64,000 nt of DNA from an uncultured Cytophagales bacterium (GCA_913057175.1 CAJXNP010000012.1:1-64000); one strand, 5' to 3'. Positions 1 through 9,078 are shown, counted from the first letter of the stretch. The notes: generated by a model not told the origin, from the sequence alone. Translations and numbers: made by a program.

Positions 1-242
1 CCCGAAAGCGGATGCAAAGGTATGAATTCTTTTCCCTGTTTTCCAAAATATTCCTTGAAAAAATATTAAGGAATTTTCATAATCTTCAAATACGATAAAT
101 TTTGGATGATTTTAGGTCAATTTTTTTTTAACCTTCACAAAAACTTTTTAACCAAATCAAGAAAAGCCGCCGTTTTTCATGACACTTTTCAACAATACGA
201 AAAGACCTTGCTGAGGTTTCGAAAATAGCCGTTTTCAAATTC
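1..242. other. Intergenic left edge, no gene seen
   Basis: This stretch lies downstream of purA and holds no convincing gene. It is AT-rich. It carries a minus-strand promoter for a gene outside the window (see separate entry) and an inverted repeat, ATTCCTT at 50-56 and AAGGAAT at 68-74, that could form a 7-bp hairpin. Several weak GAAAA/TTTTC inverted repeats lie just after the purA stop, but none is followed by a good T-run, so I do not call a terminator. Confidence 0.5.
15..45 (-). promoter_or_regulatory. Bacteroidota-type promoter reading off the left edge
   Basis: On the minus strand there is a -7 element TACCTTTG (15-22) with a TTG -33 element (43-45) 20 bases upstream. This fits the Bacteroidota primary sigma factor consensus TTG-N19-21-TAnnTTTG. 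The gene it would serve starts left of the window and cannot be seen. Confidence 0.6.
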
Positions 243-1535
243 TCAAACCATAGATGGAGATGAAATGTTTCGTAAGATGGTCTGAGATCGTTTTGGCCCA
301 AGGCTAACAATGGAAATTGGGGTTTTTAATTTTTCTTCCAGATATTCTATATAGTTCATCAAAGGTTTGGGGAACTGGCTTTCCTCCGTTATATCATCAG
401 TTGGACAATTCCAACCTTCAAGCTTTTCATAAACCGGCGTAATATCCTCCTCACACATATCATAAGGAAGCTGATCAGTTATTGTTCCATCTGCTAATTT
501 ATAAGCCGTACAAGCCTGGATTTCCTTAAATATATTTAGCACATCTGCTTTCATCATGATCAATTGAGTAACTCCGTTAATCATGATAGCGTATTTTAGT
601 GCAGGCAGATCAATCCATCCACACCTTCGGGGCCGACCAGTAGTTGCTCCAAATTCGTTCCCCTCTTTTCTCATTGCTTCACCAATCTCATTATCCAGTT
701 CCGTTGGGAAAGGACCACTTCCAACCCTGGTACAGTATGCCTTGAATATGCCAAAGACCTCACCAACTTTGGCTGGAGCAATTCCTAAACCTGTGCAAAC
801 ACCCGGTGTTGTGGTATTTGAACTGGTCACGAAAGGATAGCTTCCAAAATCAATATCCAATAAAGAGCCCTGAGCCCCTTCAGCTAAAATTCTCTCCTCA
901 TTTTTCAAACTGTCATTGATAAAATAGGACGAATCGATTAACTGAAATTGCTTAATAAACTCGATAGCCTCAAAGAATTCTATTTCTAACGATGTCACAT
1001 CGTATTCAAACTTATATAACTCGAGGATTTCGATGTGTTTACTTACCAGCTTTTGATATTTACTTTTGAAATTCTCTAGTAGTATGTCTCCAACACGCAA
1101 ACCAACTCTGGCAATTTTATCCTGATAGGTAGGACCAATACCTTTAAGTGTTGATCCGATTTTTTCATTGCCCTTTGATGCTTCGTACGCAGCATCCAGC
1201 AATCTGTGCGTGGGTAGAATTAATTGTGCTTTCTTAGATATATAGAGATTCTTTCTTAAATCCAGATTAAATTTGGCTAAACCGTCTATTTCTTTTTTCA
1301 GAATGACGGGATCAAGCACAAGCCCACCGCCAATTACATTTTTGGTTTTCTCACGAAATATTCCCGATGGAATCTGATGTAAAACATGTTTGATATTATC
1401 AAATTCAAGAGTATGACCGGCATTTGGACCTCCCTGAAATCTGGCAATAACATTGTAATTAGGCGCCAATACATCCACAATTTTTCCTTTGCCCTCGTCT
1501 CCCCATTGAAGGCCTAAAATAACGTCTACTTTCAT
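243..1535 (-). CDS. purA: Adenylosuccinate synthetase
   Basis: PurA joins IMP to aspartate using GTP, the first committed step from IMP to AMP. The 430-residue protein has the expected length. The N-terminal GTP/IMP loop GLQWGDEGKGK includes the catalytic Asp13, and GGPNAGHT includes the catalytic His41. The motif TTGRPRRCGWIDLPA belongs to the IMP/aspartate site. The start ATG is well placed against the family's N-terminus. The gene follows the STAS gene on the same strand after a 121-base gap that is itself an open frame (see the small ORF entry). I see no promoter of its own, so it may be transcribed from the STAS promoter. Confidence 0.97.
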   Translation of the reverse strand: MKVDVILGLQWGDEGKGKIVDVLAPNYNVIARFQGGPNAGHTLEFDNIKHVLHQIPSGIFREKTKNVIGGGLVLDPVILKKEIDGLAKFNLDLRKNLYISKKAQLILPTHRLLDAAYEASKGNEKIGSTLKGIGPTYQDKIARVGLRVGDILLENFKSKYQKLVSKHIEILELYKFEYDVTSLEIEFFEAIEFIKQFQLIDSSYFINDSLKNEERILAEGAQGSLLDIDFGSYPFVTSSNTTTPGVCTGLGIAPAKVGEVFGIFKAYCTRVGSGPFPTELDNEIGEAMRKEGNEFGATTGRPRRCGWIDLPALKYAIMINGVTQLIMMKADVLNIFKEIQACTAYKLADGTITDQLPYDMCEEDITPVYEKLEGWNCPTDDITEESQFPKPLMNYIEYLEEKLKTPISIVSLGPKRSQTILRNISSPSMV

Positions 1536-1660
1536 CTGTTTACTTTATTTATTTTTGAATGGTACAGATGCCTGCCAGTCGGACAGACAGGGAACCTTTG
1601 GCGACCAAAAAAATCATTACCTTGTTTATCTAATAATTTTTTTAGTCGTTTCCATTTCAT
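1532..1660 (-). CDS. Possible 42-residue small ORF between STAS gene and purA
   Basis: An ATG at 1660-1658 overlaps the TGA of the STAS gene as ATGA, and the TGA of this frame (1534-1532) overlaps the ATG of purA in the same way. The frame therefore fills the gap exactly with 4-base overlaps at both ends, the typical geometry of translationally coupled genes. The product would begin MKWKRLKKLLDKQG and is very basic; I do not recognise it. Against it, the second half translates an imperfect palindrome (1571-1591) of a kind common in Bacteroidota spacers. It may be chance, a decayed gene or a genuine coupling peptide. Confidence 0.25.
   Translation of the reverse strand: MKWKRLKKLLDKQGNDFFGRQRFPVCPTGRHLYHSKINKVNR
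1571..1591. repeat. Imperfect palindrome in STAS-purA gap
   Basis: CCTGCCAGTC and GACAGACAGG flank a single central G and match in 8 of 10 positions as an inverted repeat. GC-rich palindromes of this look are often dispersed in Bacteroidota intergenic DNA, but only one copy is visible here, so the repeat family is inferred. Confidence 0.35.
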
Positions 1661-2010
1661 TGATTTACACTCTTTTTTATTTGTGAGATGGCTTCTTCAA
1701 CATTTTCAGAAATCTGAAATATGGAACTTAGCTTGGTGATCATTAACAATTTCTCGACTGTTTTGGAAGGTTTTACTAAAATCACTTCACCCTCCTTGTT
1801 TCTGAATTTGGTCAAAAGAGTTATTAAAACGCCAATCCCACTGCTATTGATATACCTGACATTGGATATATCTATGACACAATAAAAAATATCATCATTG
1901 ATATGGTCATTTGCCAATGATACCAATTCAGGACCGTGGTTTTCTCCAATTAGATCCCCTTCAAAAGTCAAAACCAGTATATTATCGATTACTCGATGGC
2001 TGTATTGCAT
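1657..2010 (-). CDS. STAS-domain protein (anti-sigma antagonist-like)
   Basis: The 117-residue protein is a single STAS domain of the SpoIIAA/RsbV type. The strand-helix motif with the phosphorylatable serine is intact: DISNVRYINSSGIGVLI, with Ser56/Ser57 at the helix start. In the family this serine is phosphorylated by a partner kinase to switch binding on and off. No RsbW-like kinase, anti-sigma factor or PP2C phosphatase is encoded nearby, so its partner is unknown. It lies between spoT/rel and purA on the same strand, with its own likely promoter at 2046-2074, and its stop overlaps a small downstream ORF. A role in a partner-switching pathway is an inference from the fold. Confidence 0.85.
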   Translation of the reverse strand: MQYSHRVIDNILVLTFEGDLIGENHGPELVSLANDHINDDIFYCVIDISNVRYINSSGIGVLITLLTKFRNKEGEVILVKPSKTVEKLLMITKLSSIFQISENVEEAISQIKKSVNQ

Positions 2011-2045
2011 AAAGATAGATTTTTGGTCTTTTTTAAAAAGCCCTA

Positions 2046-2074
2046 CAAAGTTAGGTAAAGGTGGAATAAATCAA
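2046..2074 (-). promoter_or_regulatory. Promoter of the STAS gene
   Basis: Minus-strand -7 element TAACTTTG (2046-2053) and TTG (2072-2074) with an 18-base spacer, about 36 bases before the STAS start codon. It fits the Bacteroidota -33/-7 pattern with a spacer one base shorter than the usual 19. Confidence 0.5.
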
Positions 2075-2097
2075 AGACATTGAGGATTCTTATTACG

Positions 2098-4314
2098 CTA
2101 CTGATTCAGGTCGAATCTATTTACAGTCTCCACACCTTCAATTTCTAATAATTTATGAATTAAAGTGTCCAGATGCACTGTATTTTGTATGTAGAGTTTT
2201 AATTCTCCATCGAAAATACCTTCAACTGTTTCGATAGATACGGACTTCATATTGACTTTAAGTTCATTGGAGATGACCTTTGTAACATCATTCACTATTC
2301 CCACCCTATCTGTACCCCTTAATTTTAAACCCACGAGAAAAAATCCGATTTTCTGGGAAGCCCACCTTGCTTTCACTACCCGGTGCCCGTGCTTGGACAT
2401 CAATTCAACTGCGTTTGAACAATTGGTTCGATGAATTTTAATTCCTTCCTGGGAAGTAACAAATCCAAATACGTCGTCCCCTTCAATCGGATTGCAACAT
2501 TTGGCGAGCGTATAATCAACCAGATCCATGTCCTCACCAATCAATAGAATATCACGATTTTTGCCAGTTACCTTGCTGATTTGCTTTTCGAAGGATTTTG
2601 CATCCGAGACATTATTAATTCTCTTTTTTGGTCTGGGCCGATAATCCTTGATCTTCTTAACCTCGCTTGGATCGATTATTCCCTTTCCGACTTTATAGTA
2701 AAGATCTAGAGCGCTCTTTTCTTTGAAGTAAGCCAAAAGCTTTTCAACGGTCTCATTATTTATATCCTTCTTGATTTGCTTCAACTTTCTTCTTATAATA
2801 TCCTTCCCATCAGAAGCGGCCTCCTTCTTATATTCCTTCAGGACATCCTTTATTTTACCTTTGGCCTTTGAACTGACGACAAAGTTCAGCCAGTCTTCGC
2901 TGGGTTTTTGCTTATTAGATGTGAGGATTTCAATCTGATCACCTGTTTTCAACTTGTGTGTTATAGGAACAAGCTTCTGATTGACCTTGGCACCAATGCA
3001 TTTCGCTCCAACTTCAGAGTGTATTTCAAATGCAAAGTCGAGAGCTGTTGAACCAGCAGGTAGTTTCTTTAATTCCCCCTTTGGGGTAAAAACAAAAATT
3101 TCCTCGCTAAAAAGATTTTGACGGAAGTCTTCGACAAATTCAAGAGCTGAGCTATCATTTTTCTCCAGCATCTCCCGGACTTTTTCTATCCAGATCTCAA
3201 GATTAGATTCATTAGCTGAAGGGTTGTCCTTGTATTTCCAGTGAGCTGCATATCCCTTCTCGGCAATATCATCCATTCTTCTTGTACGAATTTGAACCTC
3301 AACCCAGGTCCCTGTTTTACTCATTACCGTTGTATGGAGCGATTCGTAGCCATTTGATTTTGGCGTACTGATCCAATCTCTCAGTCGGTCTGGGTTGGGT
3401 TGGTAAAAATCCGTTACAATAGAGTAAACCTGCCAGCAAGCTGCTTTCTCTTCTTCAGCTTTTGCATCCAATATAATCCTAATGGCAAACAAGTCATAAA
3501 CCTGCTCGAATGGAATGTCCTGCTTTTCCATTTTATTCCAAATGGAAAAAACAGATTTCGGACGGCCTTTGACAGTAAACTTGTAGCCCCGATCTTTTAA
3601 TTCGTTTTGTATAGGATGAATAAAATTTCTAATGAATCGATTTCTGGAAGTTTTGGTCTTGCTGATTTTATCGACGATTGAGTTATAAGCTTCTGGCTCT
3701 TTATATTTTAAATTTAAATCTTCCAATTCGGATTTTATAGCATATAATCCCAGCCGATGGGCAAGAGGTGCGTAAAGGAATATAGTTTCGGATGCAATTT
3801 TTAACTGTTTATGACGAGGCATGCTGTCGAGAGTCCGCATATTGTGAAGCCTGTCTGCAAGCTTTACCAAAATCACCCTGACATCTTCTGAAAGCGTGAG
3901 GAGCATTTTTCTAAAATTCTCTGCCTGCATGGTCGTTTCACCTCCCTGCCCGGTGAATCCCGAAATTTTTGTAAGACCGTCGACAATCTTTGCTACCTTC
4001 TTTCCAAAATGTCTCTCAATGTCTTCGATTTCTAATTCCGTATCTTCGACAACATCATGCAATAAGGCGGAAATTATGGAGGTGGTTCCAAGTCCGATTT
4101 CTTCAACGCAGATCTGAGCAACCGAAAGTGGATGAAAAATATATGGCTCTCCCGATCGACGACGCATATTTTTATGCGCATCGTTTGAAGTATTAAATGC
4201 TTTTTTTATCAGCTTCGCATCATCATCCCTGAGAAATGGTTTTGCATGTCGCAATAACCGTCTGTACCGCCTGATAATTTCTTTTTTCTCCTCCTCAATA
4301 TCTATTTCGATCAT
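2098..4314 (-). CDS. Bifunctional (p)ppGpp synthetase/hydrolase, RelA/SpoT family
   Basis: This long RSH enzyme (738 residues) makes and degrades the alarmone (p)ppGpp in the stringent response. Domains in order: an HD hydrolase domain with HPLSVA near residue 61 and HDVVED at 86-91; a nucleotidyltransferase domain with YESLHTTV and EVQIRTRRMDDIAEKGYAAHW (about 320-360); a TGS domain beginning around VFTPKGELKKLPAG (about 415); a conserved Cys/His segment with IHRTNC near 625; and a C-terminal ACT domain. Because both the HDxxED hydrolase motif and the ExQIRT synthetase motif are intact, it should be bifunctional (Rel type) rather than a synthase-only RelA. It is followed by the STAS gene after 87 bases. 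Confidence 0.95.
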   Translation of the reverse strand: MIEIDIEEEKKEIIRRYRRLLRHAKPFLRDDDAKLIKKAFNTSNDAHKNMRRRSGEPYIFHPLSVAQICVEEIGLGTTSIISALLHDVVEDTELEIEDIERHFGKKVAKIVDGLTKISGFTGQGGETTMQAENFRKMLLTLSEDVRVILVKLADRLHNMRTLDSMPRHKQLKIASETIFLYAPLAHRLGLYAIKSELEDLNLKYKEPEAYNSIVDKISKTKTSRNRFIRNFIHPIQNELKDRGYKFTVKGRPKSVFSIWNKMEKQDIPFEQVYDLFAIRIILDAKAEEEKAACWQVYSIVTDFYQPNPDRLRDWISTPKSNGYESLHTTVMSKTGTWVEVQIRTRRMDDIAEKGYAAHWKYKDNPSANESNLEIWIEKVREMLEKNDSSALEFVEDFRQNLFSEEIFVFTPKGELKKLPAGSTALDFAFEIHSEVGAKCIGAKVNQKLVPITHKLKTGDQIEILTSNKQKPSEDWLNFVVSSKAKGKIKDVLKEYKKEAASDGKDIIRRKLKQIKKDINNETVEKLLAYFKEKSALDLYYKVGKGIIDPSEVKKIKDYRPRPKKRINNVSDAKSFEKQISKVTGKNRDILLIGEDMDLVDYTLAKCCNPIEGDDVFGFVTSQEGIKIHRTNCSNAVELMSKHGHRVVKARWASQKIGFFLVGLKLRGTDRVGIVNDVTKVISNELKVNMKSVSIETVEGIFDGELKLYIQNTVHLDTLIHKLLEIEGVETVNRFDLNQ

Positions 4315-4360
4315 TCTCTATTTATTCGTAAATCACAAGAAAAAAAGAATTGCTAATCGA

Positions 4361-4390
4361 TTGACAATTTAAAGTAAATACCTACCTTTG
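4361..4390 (+). promoter_or_regulatory. Promoter of tRNA-Leu
   Basis: TTG at 4361-4363, a 19-base spacer, then TACCTTTG at 4383-4390: an exact match to the Bacteroidota housekeeping consensus. It reads towards the tRNA-Leu gene 86 bases downstream of the -7 box. Confidence 0.8.
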
Positions 4391-4476
4391 CATTCCATTT
4401 TTGATAACGAGGATTTTGAGGTATTCGATTGCAATTTAGCAAGAAGATTTTCACAATCCATAAATAAAATTGTATT

Positions 4477-4558
4477 GCGGATGTGGCGAAATTGGTAGAC
4501 GCACTAGACTTAGGATCTAGCGCCGCGAGGCATGGGGGTTCGAGTCCCTCCATCCGCA
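4477..4558 (+). tRNA. tRNA-Leu (anticodon TAG)
   Basis: The 82-base sequence folds as a class II tRNA: acceptor stem GCGGATG/CATCCGC with discriminator A, anticodon stem-loop CTAGA-CTTAGGA-TCTAG giving anticodon TAG (reads CUA and, by wobble, other CUN leucine codons), a long variable arm, and T-loop GGTTCGAGTCC. The CCA end is not encoded (the next bases are CG), so it must be added enzymatically. It lies between spoT/rel (divergent) and tig, with its own promoter and terminator. Confidence 0.97.
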
Positions 4559-4566
4559 CGTTTAAG

Positions 4567-4611
4567 AACCCTTGGTCGCGATAATACATAATTCTCGATT
4601 AGGGGTTTTTT
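4567..4611 (+). terminator. Intrinsic terminator after tRNA-Leu
   Basis: AACCCTTGGTCG (4567-4578) pairs with CGATTAGGGGTT (4596-4607) over 12 positions including three G-U pairs, followed by a T-run. It should separate tRNA-Leu from tig, though it ends only 32 bases before the tig start. Confidence 0.65.
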
Positions 4612-4642
4612 ACTTTATGTTTCATATAAAAACTATTACACC

Positions 4643-5965
4643 TTGGATATCACTTTAGACAAAAGTTCAAATACTGAGGCTTTGATTAAAATTAAACTAA
4701 TCGAAGCCGATTATCAAAAAAAATTTGATGAAAAGCTAAAGGAATATAGTAAAAAAGCCAGCATTAAAGGCTTCAGGCCGGGAAAAGTCCCTAGCGGACT
4801 GATTAAAAAGCTATATGGAAAATCTATCCTGGCAGAGGAAATTAATAATCTATTAATTAAGTCTCTTAATGATTATATCAAAGAAAACGATATTAAAATC
4901 ATTGGTGATCCTTTACCAAAAGAAATTGAAGAGGAAATAGATTGGGACAACCAAAAGGAATTTGAATTTGAATACAATGTTGGCCTGGTTGACGAATTCA
5001 ATTATGACCTTGACTTCAAAGTGAACCGCTACAAAATAAAATTGTCTAAAAAAGAATTTGACGAGGTAGTCGAAAACCTTCAAAAACAATATGGGAAAAT
5101 GACTAATCCGGACGTAAGTGAAGATGGCGACTCCATTTTCGGTTTGCTTGAGCTTTCTTCGGATAGTGAATTTGCAAAAGATTCTGTATTGTATATTGAC
5201 AAATTAGCAAAGAAAAACAAATCCAAATTTGTAGGTGTAAAGAAGGATGAAAAGATCGATATCGATCTAAAGAATCTATTTGAAGAAAAAAGCGATCTCG
5301 AGGTTTTTACCAATAAATCCGAGAAAGAACTGAAGGAACTTAAAGGAGACTTCACATTTACTGTTAAGAATGTCAACAGAGTTGAACCAGCAGAATTAAA
5401 TCAGGAATTTTTCGATAAAATATTTGGTAAAGATTCAGTCAAAAGCAAAGAAGAGTTTATTGAAAAATATCGATCGATTATTGAAGAAAATTTAAACAAA
5501 GAGTCTGATTATTTCCTTTCCCAGGAAATTCAAAAACATCTACTGGATAAAACTAAAGTAGAAATACCATCTGACTTTTATAAAAAGTGGATCCTCAAAA
5601 CCCAGGAGAATGTGACAGCTGATGAGCTGGAAAAAGATTTTGAACACTATATCCGGGACCTTAAGTGGAATCTTATTAAAAATAAGATCACCGAAGACCT
5701 TGAAATAAAAGTTGAGAACGATGATGTGCTAAACAAAACCAAATCCATGTTCAGAGAGCAATTTGGAGCACAGCTTGGTGAAGAGATGGAAAAGAACCTC
5801 GATGTGTTTGCCAATAACTACCTCAATCAAAACAATGGCGAAAATTACTACCAGATCTATAACCAGGCCCGCACGGAAAAAGTAATGGACGCCATCAAGG
5901 AAAAAGTAAAAATCGCTGAAAAAGATATAAGCAGAACTGAATTCGAGAAAAAAGTCCAGGAATAA
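4643..5965 (+). CDS. tig: Trigger factor
   Basis: Trigger factor is the ribosome-bound chaperone that meets nascent chains at the exit tunnel. The 440-residue product opens with the ribosome-binding domain, including the conserved signature GFRPGKVP near residue 47, the loop that docks on ribosomal protein L23. A divergent FKBP-like region follows (about 155-250), then the helical C-terminal chaperone arms. The start codon is TTG (4643-4645): the encoded MDITLDKSS matches where Bacteroidota trigger factors begin, and no in-frame ATG lies upstream. It is followed by a terminator and then by clpP-clpX, a gene order also found in Proteobacteria (tig-clpP-clpX), consistent with shared roles in protein quality control. 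Confidence 0.95.
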   Translation: MDITLDKSSNTEALIKIKLIEADYQKKFDEKLKEYSKKASIKGFRPGKVPSGLIKKLYGKSILAEEINNLLIKSLNDYIKENDIKIIGDPLPKEIEEEIDWDNQKEFEFEYNVGLVDEFNYDLDFKVNRYKIKLSKKEFDEVVENLQKQYGKMTNPDVSEDGDSIFGLLELSSDSEFAKDSVLYIDKLAKKNKSKFVGVKKDEKIDIDLKNLFEEKSDLEVFTNKSEKELKELKGDFTFTVKNVNRVEPAELNQEFFDKIFGKDSVKSKEEFIEKYRSIIEENLNKESDYFLSQEIQKHLLDKTKVEIPSDFYKKWILKTQENVTADELEKDFEHYIRDLKWNLIKNKITEDLEIKVENDDVLNKTKSMFREQFGAQLGEEMEKNLDVFANNYLNQNNGENYYQIYNQARTEKVMDAIKEKVKIAEKDISRTEFEKKVQE

Positions 5966-5986
5966 ACTCATTTACGTACTTTTCGT

Positions 5987-6017
5987 AAAAGTCCTTTTAG
6001 CGAAGGGCTTTTTTTTT
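5987..6017 (+). terminator. Intrinsic terminator after tig
   Basis: AAAAGTCCTT (5987-5996) pairs with AAGGGCTTTT (6003-6012) around a 6-base loop and runs directly into nine Ts. The T-run merges with the likely clpP -7 element. Confidence 0.8.
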
Positions 6018-6024
6018 ATTTTTG
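6017..6024 (+). promoter_or_regulatory. Likely -7 element of clpP-clpX
   Basis: TATTTTTG matches TAnnTTTG and lies 30 bases before the clpP start. The -33 position (5995-5997) reads TTT instead of TTG and falls inside the tig terminator stem, so the call rests mainly on the -7 box. Confidence 0.45.
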
Positions 6025-6054
6025 TAACCTATCATTATCTCTAAAAATAATAAC

Positions 6055-6723
6055 ATGTATAACGAAAACGAATTCAGAAAATATGCTGTCAAGGGGCAGG
6101 GATTGAGTGGTACGTTGGTAGATGACTATTCTAATGCAGTAAGAAATATGACACAATATGTCATCGAAGAACGTCCCGGAAACTTCCGTGCAATTGATGT
6201 GTTTACGCGATTAATTTCTGACCGTATTATTTTTCTGGGTATGGCAGTTGATGACCAAATTGCCAATATTATCATAGCTCAATTATTATTTCTCCAATCT
6301 ACTGACCCGAAAAAGGACATAATTATGTATATTAACAGTCCGGGAGGCTCTGTTTACGCCGGCTTAGGTATTTACGATACCATGCAATATGTCAACCCGG
6401 ATGTTGCTACAGTTTGTACAGGGTTAGCCGCATCGATGGCTGCAGTACTACTTTCAGCTGGTTCAGATGGAAAAAGAACATCGTTACCTCATTCGAGGAT
6501 TATGATCCACCAACCAATGAGTGGAATGCAAGGACAAGCGACAGATATGGAAATCTCCTTAAAGCAAACCCTTTCTGTCAAAAAAGATCTTTATAATATA
6601 TTGTGTAAACATACCGGACAGAAATACGAAAAAATAGAAAAAGACTCAGACCGGGATTATTGGATGATGGCGCCAGAAGCGAAAGAATATGGCATCATCG
6701 ATGAAGTATTAGTGAATAAATAA
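6055..6723 (+). CDS. clpP: ATP-dependent Clp protease proteolytic subunit
   Basis: ClpP is the serine protease whose 14-subunit barrel degrades substrates fed by Clp ATPases. The catalytic triad is visible: Ser127 in [11 protein letters not shown], His152 in IMIHQPMSG, and Asp201 in [16 protein letters not shown]. The length of 222 residues is normal with an N-terminal segment of about 35 residues ahead of the core, part of which may be a removable propeptide. It is followed after 7 bases by clpX, so the two are almost certainly one operon that builds the ClpXP machine. Confidence 0.97.
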   Translation: MYNENEFRKYAVKGQGLSGTLVDDYSNAVRNMTQYVIEERPGNFRAIDVFTRLISDRIIFLGMAVDDQIANIIIAQLLFLQSTDPKKDIIMYINSPGGSVYAGLGIYDTMQYVNPDVATVCTGLAASMAAVLLSAGSDGKRTSLPHSRIMIHQPMSGMQGQATDMEISLKQTLSVKKDLYNILCKHTGQKYEKIEKDSDRDYWMMAPEAKEYGIIDEVLVNK

Positions 6724-6730
6724 AATTACC

Positions 6731-7966
6731 ATGTCACAGATTACCTGTTCATTTTGTGGAAGACGTAAAAAGGATGTAGACCTGATGGTCTCAGGTATCC
6801 ATGCTCATATTTGTAACCTTTGTATTGATCAGGCTTACCAAATCCTACAGGAAGAACAAAAAACCAAGGAGCAAAACGACAAGCCAAGTTTCAACCTGGT
6901 GAAGCCCATGGAAATGAAGAAATACCTGGATGAATATGTAGTAGGACAGGATGAAGCTAAAAGGGTGATCTGTGTAGCAGTTTACAATCACTACAAAAGA
7001 TTAATGCAAAAAACCGATATCGACGATGAAATTCAGATTGAAAAATCGAATATCATGATGGTCGGTGAAACCGGGACGGGTAAAACCTATCTGGCAAGAA
7101 CCCTTGCTAACATGCTTCAGGTTCCGTTTTGCATTGCAGATGCTACTGTACTGACAGAAGCAGGTTATGTTGGCGAGGATGTGGAAAGTATTCTTACCAG
7201 ACTTCTGCAATCTGCCAATTACGAAGTCGAAGCTGCAGAACGTGGAATTGTCTACATCGATGAAATAGATAAGATTGCCCGAAAATCTGATAACCCTTCG
7301 ATCACCAGAGATGTAAGTGGAGAGGGTGTACAACAGGCATTGTTGAAATTATTGGAAGGAACGCAGGTGAATGTTCCACCTCAGGGAGGCCGTAAACATC
7401 CCGATCAGAAAATGATCACGGTTAATACCCAAAACATTTTGTTCATATGTGGAGGCGCTTTTGATGGAATTGACCGACTGATAGGAAAAAGATTGAATAC
7501 TACCCCGTTAGGATTTACGAATGATGCCGAGCTGCGGGATTTGAATAACCTTGACAGTAGCAATTTGCTCCAGTATGTCAACGCGCATGATCTAAAAACT
7601 TACGGACTAATCCCGGAATTGATCGGTAGGGTTCCTGTACTAACTTATCTCAACCCATTAGATAGAGAAACATTGAAGATGATCCTGACTGAACCAAAAA
7701 ATGCGTTAACCAAGCAGTACACCAAACTGTTTGAAATGGAGGGTATCAAACTCAAGTTTGACAAGAAAGGCCTCGACTATATCGTTGATATGGCTGTTGA
7801 ATTTAAACTTGGCGCAAGGGGGTTGAGATCCATTTGTGAAGCTATTATGACCGATGCAATGTTTGAACTTCCATCTACCAAAGATGTGAAGGAACTGACA
7901 ATCACAAAGAATTACGCTGTTGAAAAATTTGAGAAATCAAGATTGAAAAAGCTACGAGTAGCTTAG
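6731..7966 (+). CDS. clpX: ATP-dependent Clp protease ATP-binding subunit ClpX
   Basis: ClpX is the AAA+ unfoldase that recognises, unfolds and delivers substrates to ClpP. The N-terminal C4 zinc-binding domain uses Cys6, Cys9, Cys28 and Cys31. Walker A is GETGTGKT (112-119), the pore loop is GYVG, and Walker B is [11 protein letters not shown]. The loop that docks on ClpP carries LGF (in [10 protein letters not shown]), equivalent to the IGF loop. Length 411 is typical. Its TAG stop overlaps the TAA stop of the convergent lpxB by two bases. Confidence 0.97.
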   Translation: MSQITCSFCGRRKKDVDLMVSGIHAHICNLCIDQAYQILQEEQKTKEQNDKPSFNLVKPMEMKKYLDEYVVGQDEAKRVICVAVYNHYKRLMQKTDIDDEIQIEKSNIMMVGETGTGKTYLARTLANMLQVPFCIADATVLTEAGYVGEDVESILTRLLQSANYEVEAAERGIVYIDEIDKIARKSDNPSITRDVSGEGVQQALLKLLEGTQVNVPPQGGRKHPDQKMITVNTQNILFICGGAFDGIDRLIGKRLNTTPLGFTNDAELRDLNNLDSSNLLQYVNAHDLKTYGLIPELIGRVPVLTYLNPLDRETLKMILTEPKNALTKQYTKLFEMEGIKLKFDKKGLDYIVDMAVEFKLGARGLRSICEAIMTDAMFELPSTKDVKELTITKNYAVEKFEKSRLKKLRVA

Positions 7967-9069
7967 GCCTGATTCAAGTATTCCAGGATTAACCGGGCTG
8001 TTTTATCCGATGCATTTTCATCACCAAGAATTGATTTAATCTGTTGGTATCCATTCTTGATTTTGTGGTAATTCCTGGGCTTCATCATTTCATTAAATGA
8101 AGTTATCAGTGTTTCGAAATTACAATTGTCTTGCAACAATTCTTTTACAACTTCCTGCCCGGCTATTAAATTTACCAATGAAAAATGTTCCAGCTTAACC
8201 AGCCGGCTACCGATGAAATAGGTCAGCGGCGAAGTTATGTATGCTACAACCTGAGGTACTTCAAATAATCCTGTCTCCAAAGTAGCAGTGCCTGAGGTGA
8301 CAATGGCTGCACCAGCGTGAGTTAAAATGTTGTAATTCTCTTCAAAGATCAGAACCACATTCGTCCTCCATTTGCACCCATCATAAACTTCGGAAGGTAA
8401 GTTTTTGACCCCCGCAACTATAAAAGTTTTTTCCTTAAAATGATCTGCCACCTCAAGCATGAGAGGTAATAACTTTGACACTTCCTGTTTTCTGCTACCA
8501 GGTAACAGAGCGATGTATCCACTTTTCAGATCATGATGGCGCAAAAAAATACTGGAAGGTGTGAATGCATTCACTGCATCAACAACTGGATTCCCTACAT
8601 AATCCACTTCCATATCATATTTCTTATAAAAATCCTTCTCGAAAGGAAGTATGCAATACATCTTGTCGACGTATTTTCTTATTTTTTTTGCTCGTGATGA
8701 ATTCCATGCCCATATTTTAGGGGAGATGTAATAGTGGACTTTTATATTTTTCTTGTGAAGCTTTCGGGCCAACCTGAGATTAAACCCTCCGAAATCAATC
8801 AATATAACTACATCCGGTTCGAAATTTATGATGTCTTCTTCACATTGATCAAGGAATGAAAGAATGGTGAATAATTTCAAAAAAACTTCCCAAATACCCA
8901 TAACGGCCATTTCCCGATAATGCATCAAAAGTTTTGCACCGGATTTCTCCATCTGTTCTCCTCCCCAACAACTTATTTCAGCTTCAGAGTCAATTTTTTT
9001 CAGGGATTTGATCAGGTTAGATCCATGAAGGTCGCCGGACCGCTCACCGGCAATCAGGAAATATTTCAT
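7963..9069 (-). CDS. lpxB: Lipid-A-disaccharide synthase
   Basis: LpxB condenses UDP-2,3-diacylglucosamine with lipid X to form the lipid A disaccharide at the inner face of the inner membrane. The 368-residue protein starts with the family hallmark [13 protein letters not shown] and carries [29 protein letters not shown] and [15 protein letters not shown], all conserved in this GT19 family. It confirms a Gram-negative envelope with lipid A. It follows queD after 9 bases on the same strand and is probably co-transcribed with it, although the two functions are unrelated. Confidence 0.96.
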   Translation of the reverse strand: MKYFLIAGERSGDLHGSNLIKSLKKIDSEAEISCWGGEQMEKSGAKLLMHYREMAVMGIWEVFLKLFTILSFLDQCEEDIINFEPDVVILIDFGGFNLRLARKLHKKNIKVHYYISPKIWAWNSSRAKKIRKYVDKMYCILPFEKDFYKKYDMEVDYVGNPVVDAVNAFTPSSIFLRHHDLKSGYIALLPGSRKQEVSKLLPLMLEVADHFKEKTFIVAGVKNLPSEVYDGCKWRTNVVLIFEENYNILTHAGAAIVTSGTATLETGLFEVPQVVAYITSPLTYFIGSRLVKLEHFSLVNLIAGQEVVKELLQDNCNFETLITSFNEMMKPRNYHKIKNGYQQIKSILGDENASDKTARLILEYLNQA

Positions 9070-9078
9070 ACAAGGTTG

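Noticed and set aside
128-310. 60-residue minus-strand open frame at the end of purA
   Set aside because: It overlaps the 3' end of purA in another frame and resembles no protein I know.
4353-4589. Minus-strand 78-residue open frame over the tRNA-Leu region
   Set aside because: It is antisense to a well-folded tRNA gene and its promoter; part of it (RMEGLEPPCLAALDPKSS) is the familiar translation of an antisense tRNA.
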